Positions 29,657 to 36,733 of a stretch of DNA of 36,733 nt are shown here, piece by piece. The notes under the pieces were generated by a model. That model did not search any database. It had not been told where the DNA came from and saw only the letters and a program-made list of their open reading frames with translations. The DNA comes from Parcubacteria group bacterium GW2011_GWA2_38_13b (lineage in GTDB: Bacteria; Patescibacteriota; Minisyncoccia; GWA2-38-13b). A program made the translations under genes and the position numbers. Numbering within the stretch: position 1 is the first letter of the stretch; each line of letters starts with the position of its first letter. The stretch covers positions 1 to 36,733 of the forward strand of contig LBUF02000021.1 of the NCBI GenBank assembly GCA_000992445.2. The letters run 5' to 3'.

Positions 29657-30550
29657 TTACTTACCCTCTAACCATTTCCTCACCTCATTAGCCGGAAGGA
29701 CAAAGTTTATATTCGGGGGATTATTATTTTTACCACTAAATTTACTTTCTTCTCCCCCGCTTGCCCCCCCCCTATCACTGATAGGTTCTTTTTCAATCCT
29801 GCTCTGTACAAACCCGAGCAGGTGGCCCCTCACATTAAATACGGGACCTCCGCTCGAACCGCCGGGCAAATTTCCCGACAACTGCATCATTGATTCGCAA
29901 GGCGCATTAAAATTAAACAGCGCCTTTAACAATCCCCTCGTTCTCCTGCTATGCGCTACTTCACATCTATTAAAAGTAAACGGCATACCCAGGGGAGACG
30001 AGATTATAAAAACATCATCTCCAGTTTTTACTTCACTGCTATCTCCCCATACAACGTAAGGAAATTTTATTTTGGTTTCAATTATTTCCAGTTCCGCAAC
30101 ATCAAGCGCCATATTCGCGCGCAATATTCTCGCTTGATACAACATACGCGGTCCATTTTCCGAATATGACCACGCCACATAAATAACATTATCCGATTCT
30201 GGTCCAACCCCGTGGGCCAATGTTAATACACGACCTGATTCGGATATAATGACCCCAGATAAAGAAGATTTAATGAATAATTCATTCCCGAACCTATACT
30301 GACCGTACGAACCATACTCCAACATCAACTCTTCGTATGGATCGGCATCAACGCGATGGTTTAAGCCTGTAATCATCTCATTTAAATTTTTTTTACTTTT
30401 TTCGTCATACCTCCCAAAGTTTATTACGGTGCAAGCCGGCGGCCCTATAACATCACTTACCAATTCGCTAGTTTTCTCTCCGGCAAAAACCGGCGGACCG
30501 AATACCATAAATACAGTTAAGAAAATCAATAGAATCATTTTTTTCTTCAT
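29657..30550 (-). CDS. Secreted trypsin-like serine protease
   Basis: The 297-aa protein has a signal peptide (MKKKMILLIFLTVFMVFGPP, VFA) and a chymotrypsin-fold protease domain. The catalytic triad is visible: His113 in VLTLAHGVG, Asp150 in NMALDVAELEI, and Ser233 in GNLPGGSSGGPVFN. It resembles the protease domain of DegP/HtrA but has no PDZ domain. It should act outside the membrane on misfolded or foreign protein. A strong promoter at 30598-30626 and a ribosome binding site (AGAAAGGA) precede the start. Confidence 0.88.
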   Translation of the reverse strand: MKKKMILLIFLTVFMVFGPPVFAGEKTSELVSDVIGPPACTVINFGRYDEKSKKNLNEMITGLNHRVDADPYEELMLEYGSYGQYRFGNELFIKSSLSGVIISESGRVLTLAHGVGPESDNVIYVAWSYSENGPRMLYQARILRANMALDVAELEIIETKIKFPYVVWGDSSEVKTGDDVFIISSPLGMPFTFNRCEVAHSRRTRGLLKALFNFNAPCESMMQLSGNLPGGSSGGPVFNVRGHLLGFVQSRIEKEPISDRGGASGGEESKFSGKNNNPPNINFVLPANEVRKWLEGK

Positions 30551-30597
30551 TTTTCATTCCTTTCTATTTATATGTTTTCAAAGAATTATATTATAGT

Positions 30598-30626
30598 ATA
30601 GTATCATAAAAAAACTAATATGTCAA
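30598..30626 (-). promoter_or_regulatory. Promoter of the trypsin-like gene
   Basis: On the minus strand TTGACA (30621-30626) and TACTAT (30598-30603) have a 17-nt spacer. A second possible -10 overlaps just downstream (TACTAT/TATAAT at about 30590-30598). Confidence 0.8.
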
Positions 30627-30656
30627 TAAAATTTTCCAAGTAAACTTTTCTATGTT

Positions 30657-30684
30657 AAAAAGCGGGGCTAAACCCCGCTTTTTT
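30657..30684. terminator. Bidirectional intrinsic terminator
   Basis: AAAAAGCGGGG-ctaaa-CCCCGCTTTTTT ends the receiver-like gene on the minus strand. Confidence 0.93.
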
Positions 30685-30710
30685 GAAAAATTTCCGTTAA
30701 TGATAAAATC

Positions 30711-31274
30711 TTATTTTTCCTGCGGACAAATAAATTTCGCCTTGAATATACCCACGTTTTCCGGATCGGCTGATAAAGACAAAACCTTTTTTTCACTTGG
30801 ATGTTTCTCGCATTTCAAATACGGAAGAAAATTAAAATCCCTTGTCAAGCGCGCGGCGTCCAAAGCAATTTCATTAACATCGAGAAAATATTTTTCTCCA
30901 TGATCCCCTTCGATTCTCAAATGCGCCAACCTCACAACATCGACCGGCGGAGTGAAATCCAATAAAATAAAATCTTTAACTCCCAATTCCTGCGCCCTGA
31001 TTTTATCTTCCTGCCGGCCAAGATGCGATGACATCATAATTGGAATATTAGCAGTCCTTATATCATCTTTAAGGTGCTTTATCATATCGAAACCGTCCAT
31101 TTTTGGCATAATGATTCCCGCAAATATCAAATTGGGTCTTTTTTCCAGGGCCATATTAAGCCCCTCAACCCCGTCTCGCGCTTCTATGACATCAAACCCG
31201 TTCCCCTTAAAAACCTCTTTATATCTTTCCCGCACATTATTATCATCGTCAACGATAAGAATAGTATTATTCAT
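30711..31274 (-). CDS. Receiver-like protein without the phosphorylation Asp
   Basis: Residues 1-120 have the receiver fold: TILIVDDDNNVRERYKEVFK with the acidic pair, GFDVIEARDGVEGLNMALEK, and PNLIFAGIIMPKMDGFDMIK. In that motif the phospho-accepting Asp is replaced by Gly53 (LIFAGIIMP for LILLDIMMP). The Lys near the end of the domain also appears lost (KDFILLDFTPP for DDYLVKPF). It is therefore probably phosphorylation-independent. Residues 120-187 form a short unrecognised tail ending CEKHPSEKKV and FICPQEK. No histidine kinase is nearby. It may act by protein binding. Confidence 0.8.
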   Translation of the reverse strand: MNNTILIVDDDNNVRERYKEVFKGNGFDVIEARDGVEGLNMALEKRPNLIFAGIIMPKMDGFDMIKHLKDDIRTANIPIMMSSHLGRQEDKIRAQELGVKDFILLDFTPPVDVVRLAHLRIEGDHGEKYFLDVNEIALDAARLTRDFNFLPYLKCEKHPSEKKVLSLSADPENVGIFKAKFICPQEK

Positions 31275-31364
31275 ACTAAAAAAATTATTTTAATAATGTT
31301 AATTTTTTAAATTAACGCGATTAAAACAAAAATTTATTATTATTATATAATTAGTATAATTTAT

Positions 31365-33185
31365 TTATTGCCCGTCTTCCAGCGAATCTTCTAACATCTT
31401 CCTCAATCCGCCGATATCCACTTCTTTTTTACTTTTTTTTATCTCCTTGAATAATTTAGGTTTATATTTCAAGGCGTCCTTAAGAGAAACGGATGACGGC
31501 GTTTTTACTATTTTTTCCGCTTCTCTCTTAAAAGGCGCGGCTGCTCTCAACGGCGCGGAAAATTTCTGAACAGGTTTTTGAAATCTTCCGATATTTAAAC
31601 CGGTTCGCGACGGTTCTTCACTGTAGTTTTTCTTAACAACATCACTCCTTTTATCCTCCACTCCTATACCCAAAACTCCCAAATCAATTTCATATTCTTT
31701 TCTTTCTTCCATTTTAATGAACCGTTTCGACGGGATCGGCTGGATTTCTCCGGCTTGCACTTTATTCAAACAATCTTTGCAATAAATAGGTCTTACTCCA
31801 TCCGGTTCAAAACTGACACCTGTTTCTTTGGAACAATTCCAACATACCGCCTTAAATTTCCCCCTTGTTTCGCTTCCCCTGAATTCAGCCGCCGAAGATA
31901 TTCCGCCGCTCCATTTTTCTATTTCCCTTTCCACTTCCGGTTTTGATTTTCCGTAAAGTTCACGCGACCGCGCGATTATTTTATCCGTATTGCCTTCTGT
32001 TTTACTAACCGCAAAAGGCGGCAAAGTATCAGCTGAAAAAGGACGGCTGGTAACTCCATCAACCATTAATTTCAAATAAATGCTGAAATTAGACAAACCG
32101 ACCAAATCCTGCTGAGTGAATTCCGGAGCAAATTCGTTTTCCAAAAATTCCGCATCCGCCGCGCCAACCCTGAAAACTATCATCGTACCAACATTGCCAA
32201 ATACCGCATCCCTAACCTTTGTGCTGACATCCGTCACAAGCTGACCTATGTATTGATGGCTAATGATTAAATTTAATTTATATTTTCTTGCTTCGGATAA
32301 AATTGACGCGAATGATTCGGTGGCAAAATTCTGAAATTCATCAACATAAAGATAAAAATCCCTCCGCTCTTTTTCCGACACCCGCACTCTCTCCATAGCG
32401 GCTAGCTGAATCTTGGTAATAAGCATAGCACCGAGCAAAGCCGAATTATCTTCTCCGATTCTTCCCTTGGCAACATTAACGATTAAAATCTTTCCCTTGT
32501 TCATTATTTCCGGAATATTGATACTGCTGTGCGGTTGACCGATTATATTTCTAACAATGGCCGTGGAAAGAAATTGTCCGACTTTATTTTGAATCGGAGC
32601 AATAGCTTCACTCCTGAATTTATCCTGCCATCTTTCATATTCATTAACCCAAAATGACTTAACCACGGGATCCTTGATGCTGGCTACGATATTCTGCCTG
32701 TAATCCCTGTCAACCAGAATACGCATAATACCCAAAAGAGTGCTGCCCGGAGTATCCAAAAGAGCTAAAACGCAATTATTCAAAATATATTCCATTCTTG
32801 CCGACCAAACGCCGGCCCACAATTTCGTAAAAACTCCCATTAAATCGGAAGCGATCAAATGTTTATACTTAGGATCGGGAACTTCAAGAATATTAAAACT
32901 AACCGGATATTCATTGTCGGCCGGATTAAAATACACAACATCACTTATCCGTTCTTCGGGGATTCTATCTAAAATTTTTTCCGCCGATTCTCCGTGCGGA
33001 TCCACCATCGCTATACCGTGCCCCATCCGGATATCCTGTAAAATCATATTTTCCAAAACAGTCGTTTTACCTGTTCCGGTTTTTCCCAAAACATACATAT
33101 GCCGACGCCGATCGTCGGATTTTATACCAAATGCCCTGTCCTTACCCCTAAAATTAGTTTTAGCGAAAAATACCGTATCGTCCAT
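31365..33185 (-). CDS. TraG/TraD/VirD4-type ATPase
   Basis: The 606-aa protein starts close to its nucleotide-binding domain: HMYVLGKTGTGKTTVLENMI holds the Walker A motif (residues 34-42), then IAMVDPHGESAEKIL, and FYLYVDEFQNFATESFASIL with Walker B. This matches the type IV secretion coupling/TraM-recognition ATPases. It has no membrane helices of its own. A Cys4 ribbon follows the ATPase domain (CWNCSKETGVSF, YCKDC), and the C-terminal 100 residues are basic and low in structure. The gene upstream encodes a membrane partner. The pair is common in CPR genomes and may move DNA or protein across the envelope; that role is inferred. Confidence 0.85.
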   Translation of the reverse strand: MDDTVFFAKTNFRGKDRAFGIKSDDRRRHMYVLGKTGTGKTTVLENMILQDIRMGHGIAMVDPHGESAEKILDRIPEERISDVVYFNPADNEYPVSFNILEVPDPKYKHLIASDLMGVFTKLWAGVWSARMEYILNNCVLALLDTPGSTLLGIMRILVDRDYRQNIVASIKDPVVKSFWVNEYERWQDKFRSEAIAPIQNKVGQFLSTAIVRNIIGQPHSSINIPEIMNKGKILIVNVAKGRIGEDNSALLGAMLITKIQLAAMERVRVSEKERRDFYLYVDEFQNFATESFASILSEARKYKLNLIISHQYIGQLVTDVSTKVRDAVFGNVGTMIVFRVGAADAEFLENEFAPEFTQQDLVGLSNFSIYLKLMVDGVTSRPFSADTLPPFAVSKTEGNTDKIIARSRELYGKSKPEVEREIEKWSGGISSAAEFRGSETRGKFKAVCWNCSKETGVSFEPDGVRPIYCKDCLNKVQAGEIQPIPSKRFIKMEERKEYEIDLGVLGIGVEDKRSDVVKKNYSEEPSRTGLNIGRFQKPVQKFSAPLRAAAPFKREAEKIVKTPSSVSLKDALKYKPKLFKEIKKSKKEVDIGGLRKMLEDSLEDGQ

Positions 33186-33202
33186 TTTTGAAAAAAATAA
33201 AT

Positions 33203-34486
33203 TTATTTTTCATTTTCACTGCCGAAAATCGGCAAACCGGCCGGCGGTCCTATCCGCTTCGACTCAACCCTTCTCAACATCGGTGCCGTTAAAACAAGAA
33301 AAGTGGGAAAATGATATATCGTGGCAAGCTCCTCCACATTTAAAACCGGCGGATTATTAGTAAAGGCAAAATGAAACGGCAAAGAAGTTATCAATTCCCC
33401 CATAAAAGACGACTCCTTCATATTCCTTGTCCGATAATCAAAGTATATTTTCTTCTTCCTGTCCTTTAATCTCCATTTCCGAAAAAAATACAAAAACTCA
33501 TCCGTATCTTTATCTCTGTTTTTAGTAAAATAATTCAAATTTTGCGTCCCGTATTGGTTAAAAGCCGCGCGCACGCCTTTATTCGCCAAACTATCGTCAA
33601 ATGTATCGCGTGGCGCTAAATATACTATGCGAATCGTCGTATTAAAACCGACTTTTGCCACATTTTGTTCTATGGCTTCCATTACATCCCTTTGACCCGG
33701 CGTTAATTGAGTAGAGGTCATCACCCTTTCTTCTTCGCCCATAGTCGTTGTCATCTTTCTTTCGGCGTCTTTTCTTATATCTTCCAGCGCCTCCTTGGAA
33801 GCGTCTTTCCAATCAGGACTCGCCGGCAAAATCAAAAGCTGAATCCAAATCCTGTCTTCCTTTTTTGATTTAGTCAAAATTTCCAAAAGAGCGGATACCG
33901 GATCCAGCGATTTATCTTCGTCCGGCGATTCAAATTCAACATAAGTCCTTATAGGATAAACATCGGATTTTCCAAGCATCAATTCCGTTCCCCATAAATT
34001 AAAGCCCATATTGGAAACTTCATCAAATGATTCGGGAAATTCATTTATATAATCCTCGACTTCCGAAATATCCAAATCCTGATATTGCGCGTAAAGATTA
34101 GCCTCAACGATATTCCTAAACTTACGCGGAGTTCTGATGTAAAAATGGACTTCCCCGCCCATACTCACGACTTCCAAGCTGAACTTCAAAAGCGCTTTTC
34201 CAAACCACCATTTTTCAATAAATCCCCGGCCGCTTTTCGTATTATAAATATTGCACAAAAATTGTTCCATCGCCTTTGGACTTTTCCTGATTTCTCTCGG
34301 CATTTTTATTTCCAACAGCATGCCGGAATTTCTCGGCTTTGCACTATATAAACCTTCAAGATAAAAAATCCATAACGATTTAAAAACGAAAAAAACCGTA
34401 ACCGGAACATAAATCCACCAGTAATGAATCGCTATTTTAAATAAAACCAATGCGAATAATAATTGTTCCAGAATCTGTGTCCACAT
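33203..34486 (-). CDS. Membrane partner of the TraG-type ATPase
   Basis: This 427-aa protein has an N-terminal membrane segment or hairpin (LLFALVLFKIAIHYWWIYVP, VTVFFVFKSLWIFYLEGLY) and a long soluble domain (LLEIKMPREIRKSPKAMEQF, then GGEVHFYIRTPRKFRNIVEA). A mixed helical/strand part includes EEERVMTSTQLTPGQRDVME and ends at the conserved Pro-rich SKRIGPPAGLPIFG. It lies 17 nt before the ATPase gene, so the two are likely translated together. The proteins recur as a pair in CPR genomes. I take it to be a membrane anchor or docking subunit; no enzyme motif is visible. Confidence 0.75.
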   Translation of the reverse strand: MWTQILEQLLFALVLFKIAIHYWWIYVPVTVFFVFKSLWIFYLEGLYSAKPRNSGMLLEIKMPREIRKSPKAMEQFLCNIYNTKSGRGFIEKWWFGKALLKFSLEVVSMGGEVHFYIRTPRKFRNIVEANLYAQYQDLDISEVEDYINEFPESFDEVSNMGFNLWGTELMLGKSDVYPIRTYVEFESPDEDKSLDPVSALLEILTKSKKEDRIWIQLLILPASPDWKDASKEALEDIRKDAERKMTTTMGEEERVMTSTQLTPGQRDVMEAIEQNVAKVGFNTTIRIVYLAPRDTFDDSLANKGVRAAFNQYGTQNLNYFTKNRDKDTDEFLYFFRKWRLKDRKKKIYFDYRTRNMKESSFMGELITSLPFHFAFTNNPPVLNVEELATIYHFPTFLVLTAPMLRRVESKRIGPPAGLPIFGSENEK

Positions 34487-34514
34487 AAATATATTATATC
34501 ATAATGCTATAAAA

Positions 34515-34558
34515 GAAAAAACCAAATCCTGAGAATATAATTCAAGATTTGGCTTTTT
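34515..34558. terminator. Intrinsic terminator after the sigma-like gene
   Basis: On the minus strand GCCAAATCTTGA and TCAGGATTTGGT pair with one mismatch, followed by TTTTTC. A-rich sequence on the other side allows use on both strands. Confidence 0.85.
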
Positions 34559-34592
34559 CTGTTTGCGATTTATGCTATGCTTATTCCGCAAA

Positions 34593-35651
34593 TTACTCCG
34601 CCAAAATAAAAGCATTATCATCCGTTTTTTGAAATTCCGGAGAATTATTGATATTCAAAATTATCGTATTGGTTTTTACCATCCTCTTTTTCATAACTTC
34701 GTCGATAATTTCCTGCCTGGTCATCGGCCTGTTAGATTCTGCCAGCACTTCTCTTATGACATCTTTGACGGTGCCCGGCTTATAGCCCCATTCCGCCAAA
34801 GCGTAAAGGCCCCTGCCCACCAAAATAAATCTCGGATCTTTAATCAATTCATTGTGAACGGTCTGAGAATAAGCTGTTTTGGGAGACAAACCCATTTGGT
34901 TTATCAACTCGGCCACATTGGTAAAATGAAGCGGTTCGCCTTTTTTCTTCAATACTAAATAAGCCCTGTCTTTCACTCCTCTCGGATTTATAACGGGCCA
35001 GTGAACCAAACCGTATTCCCCGAAAATATTTTTTTCCACCAATTTCGCGACATCCAAATACGATAAATGCGCTTCCCGGGGAACATGCGATGCCGTAGAA
35101 ATCAGCCACTTCATCAAATCTTCTTCGGATATCACATTATTTAAACTATTAAAATAATCCACCAAACCGCGAATTATTTTCCGCGCTCCAATCAAAGACT
35201 CCTTGCCAAGCATCCATAAAGCGTGAGTATCTTCTGTTTCATTCGCATAATCAAACGGTTCGGAAATTGTCAAAATTAACGAAATGGCTCTCCCGTATCG
35301 CTTTATCTCTTTATTATTGGATGTATCCTGATAATAAGCTGACATCATATCATTAAGTAAAGTTTCTTCTTTTCGCAAATTACCATGACTTTTTAAATAA
35401 CTTTCTAAACGAAAAACTATCGGCTTAAAAAGCATCGATATTTCATCGCGCTTTAAACGTTTCAAGCCACCATCTTCTATTTGCCTGACCCTTTCCCTTG
35501 TGATGCCATAACTGCGACCTATGGATTCCAATGTTTCGGTTTCATTCTTATTTATGCCAAAACGACGCACAATAATATCCTTTGTACGCTTGGGCAATGT
35601 AGTTAAACCCTCATTGACCAACATATAAGGATTATTTAAACTTTTTCCCAT
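34593..35651 (-). CDS. Sigma-70 region 4 / HARE-HTH fusion protein
   Basis: The 352-aa protein starts with sigma region 4: LPKRTKDIIVRRFGINKNET, then LESIGRSYGITRERVRQIED (about residues 41-60), which would contact a -35 element. Sigma regions 1-3 are absent. The middle is helical and unknown. The C-terminal third has HARE-HTH/RpoE (delta)-like winged helices: GEPLHFTNVAELINQMGLSP, VGRGLYALAEWGYKPGTVKD, then RPMTRQEIIDEVMKKRMV. Such fusions may compete with the main sigma factor or connect it to other DNA sites. A near-consensus promoter at 35754-35782 gives a leader of about 95 nt. Its targets are not known. Confidence 0.8.
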   Translation of the reverse strand: MGKSLNNPYMLVNEGLTTLPKRTKDIIVRRFGINKNETETLESIGRSYGITRERVRQIEDGGLKRLKRDEISMLFKPIVFRLESYLKSHGNLRKEETLLNDMMSAYYQDTSNNKEIKRYGRAISLILTISEPFDYANETEDTHALWMLGKESLIGARKIIRGLVDYFNSLNNVISEEDLMKWLISTASHVPREAHLSYLDVAKLVEKNIFGEYGLVHWPVINPRGVKDRAYLVLKKKGEPLHFTNVAELINQMGLSPKTAYSQTVHNELIKDPRFILVGRGLYALAEWGYKPGTVKDVIREVLAESNRPMTRQEIIDEVMKKRMVKTNTIILNINNSPEFQKTDDNAFILAE

Positions 35652-35753
35652 AAAACTTTACGCATTATTCCATCCGCGGATCGCCCTCTTGATTTTACCG
35701 TGTATGAATAATTCATAAATTTATAATAATAAATTTTAATGATTAACAATAAT

Positions 35754-35782
35754 ATATTAGCATAGCATTAAAAATATGTCAA
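35754..35782 (-). promoter_or_regulatory. Promoter of the sigma-like gene
   Basis: On the minus strand TTGACA (35777-35782) and TAATAT (35754-35759) have a 17-nt spacer. It starts 18 nt after the stop codon of the beta-helix gene. Confidence 0.8.
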
Positions 35783-35799
35783 CATTTACTCCCTACATT

Positions 35800-36733
35800 C
35801 TACTCCGTCAAACCAACCGGATCGGTATTCATAATATTCGCCTCGTTCCCTTCTCCGAAAGTTATGTTCGTAAATGCCGGCGTTGAAGTCCCGTAAGATC
35901 CGATGCCGATGCGATTAAGTTTGAAAACGGAATCGGAAACAACCGGATCGGAATCTTGAATGTCAAACGCCGGCACAAGTCCCGGTATTTTTACTGCATT
36001 GCAAATACCGCCAAAATCTGCATAACCATTGCACTTAAATAAAGCGTTGGCGATTATGGAATCGGAATTTTTAAGCATTACTCCCCTTGAATAACTGTTT
36101 ATAATTTCAACATTGTCGATATTTATCGCCACATCATCGATTCTTATCATAGCGCCGTCAACAAAAGTTCCGTAACCGCCGTTTTCAATAATCGCGTATT
36201 TTAATTCCGATTCTTCATTCGCGTCTTCGGTAAAATGAATCCATTTCCACAAACCGAAACCGACACTGGTAAATTTAATCCGATTATCGCTTGTTCCGAT
36301 CGCTTTCAATGTTCCGTCTTGAATTTCAATGCCGCCGCCTCCGTTATTGAATTTTATTTCCGCGCCGGCGTTTATGGTTAAAATCGCGTTATTCTTTACT
36401 CCAATAAGCGAATTTACATAATACGGAAGATTTTTTTCCAGCACAACATCATCGCTTGTTTCATATCCCGTATCAAACCATATTCCGTTGTATGAATTGC
36501 CGGAAGCGGTATTTTCCGATAATACGGGATCCCCCTTTATGATATAAACAGGGTAATTCGTGTTGGAAAAACTATTATTCGCGATTGTCGGATTGGCTCT
36601 ATTGAGAATATTGATGCCGTAAGACGAAAATCCGCCGTTGCTATTTTTGAATACGGAATTATTGATTTGCGGATTGCCGCCGTTGATTTCCAGCATAGCG
36701 GAACCGAGTTTGGCATTGATATTGTCAAAAGTA
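35800..36733 (-). CDS. Right-handed beta-helix surface protein, C-terminal part (cut by window edge)
   Basis: The frame is open from the right edge of the window; the internal ATG at 36696 is not a likely start, because the codons before it (TFDNINAKLGSAMLEI) continue the repeat pattern. Repeats of 20-25 residues are seen: NPQINNSVFKNSNGGFSSYG, NPTIANNSFSNTNYPVYIIK, DPVLSENTASGNSYNGIWFD, DSIIANALFKCNGYADFGGI and DPVVSDSVFKLNRIGIGSYG. These have the N-x-S/T-F coil of parallel beta-helix (pectate-lyase-like) proteins. A spacer with LTINAGAEIKFNNGGGGIEI is typical of surface beta-helix proteins. It ends abruptly at DPVGLTE with no anchor. A surface or secreted role is inferred. Confidence 0.8.
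   Translation of the reverse strand, partial: TFDNINAKLGSAMLEINGGNPQINNSVFKNSNGGFSSYGINILNRANPTIANNSFSNTNYPVYIIKGDPVLSENTASGNSYNGIWFDTGYETSDDVVLEKNLPYYVNSLIGVKNNAILTINAGAEIKFNNGGGGIEIQDGTLKAIGTSDNRIKFTSVGFGLWKWIHFTEDANEESELKYAIIENGGYGTFVDGAMIRIDDVAINIDNVEIINSYSRGVMLKNSDSIIANALFKCNGYADFGGICNAVKIPGLVPAFDIQDSDPVVSDSVFKLNRIGIGSYGTSTPAFTNITFGEGNEANIMNTDPVGLTE

Noticed and set aside
29354-29671. 105-aa plus-strand frame
   Set aside because: It crosses the strong terminator of the trypsin-like gene and enters that gene's coding region on the other strand; no recognisable features.

Overview
The window looks like chromosome from a Candidate Phyla Radiation (Patescibacteria) bacterium. This is inferred from gene content, not from a marker tree. 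It is AT-rich and uses the standard code (TAA, TGA and TAG all act as stops). Genes are tightly packed, mostly on the minus strand, and many sit next to a short promoter with little or no leader. It carries families I associate with that group: tandem cysteine-rich zinc-ribbon proteins, a MurF without its N-terminal domain, a conjugation-type ATPase with a membrane partner, and a sigma-region-4/HARE-HTH fusion.

Left part (1-10300). Four tandem paralogs of a cysteine-rich repeat protein fill the first 7 kb. The leftmost runs off the edge and has an in-frame stop. Upstream of them lie a ribosome hibernation factor, murB and a secreted HExxH metallopeptidase with a structured leader. Two coding genes here, murB and the third paralog, appear to carry dispersed non-coding repeats as in-frame linkers.

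10300-18460. This holds a PaaX/Cas2-like regulator flanked by two long palindromes, a candidate small RNA, an MscS-like membrane protein, a LOG-family hydrolase, a polyprenyl-phosphate sugar transferase, a TPR membrane protein, an O-antigen-ligase/polymerase-like protein (the only long plus-strand gene), ribosomal protein L21, and an ArsR-type regulator also bracketed by two copies of a perfect palindrome.

18480-23400 is the most unusual part. Four attC-like recombination sites separate small genes that all read away from a truncated tyrosine recombinase. This is the layout of an integron cassette array, here apparently degenerate. The cassettes encode a broken small membrane protein, an unknown 342-aa protein, a short-chain dehydrogenase, a 72-aa membrane protein and a DUF805 protein. 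Several share a common 5' module and a common 3' hairpin. The array ends near a phosphate-transporter remnant and a tRNA-Glu gene.

23400-28450 is the division and cell-wall (dcw) cluster, read mraZ-rsmH-ftsL-ftsI-murF, with a classic MraZ box upstream of mraZ. 28560-36733 holds a DUF167 protein, a cold-shock protein, a secreted trypsin-like protease, a receiver-like protein lacking its phosphorylation site, the conjugation-type ATPase and its partner, the sigma-like regulator, and a partial beta-helix surface protein at the right edge.
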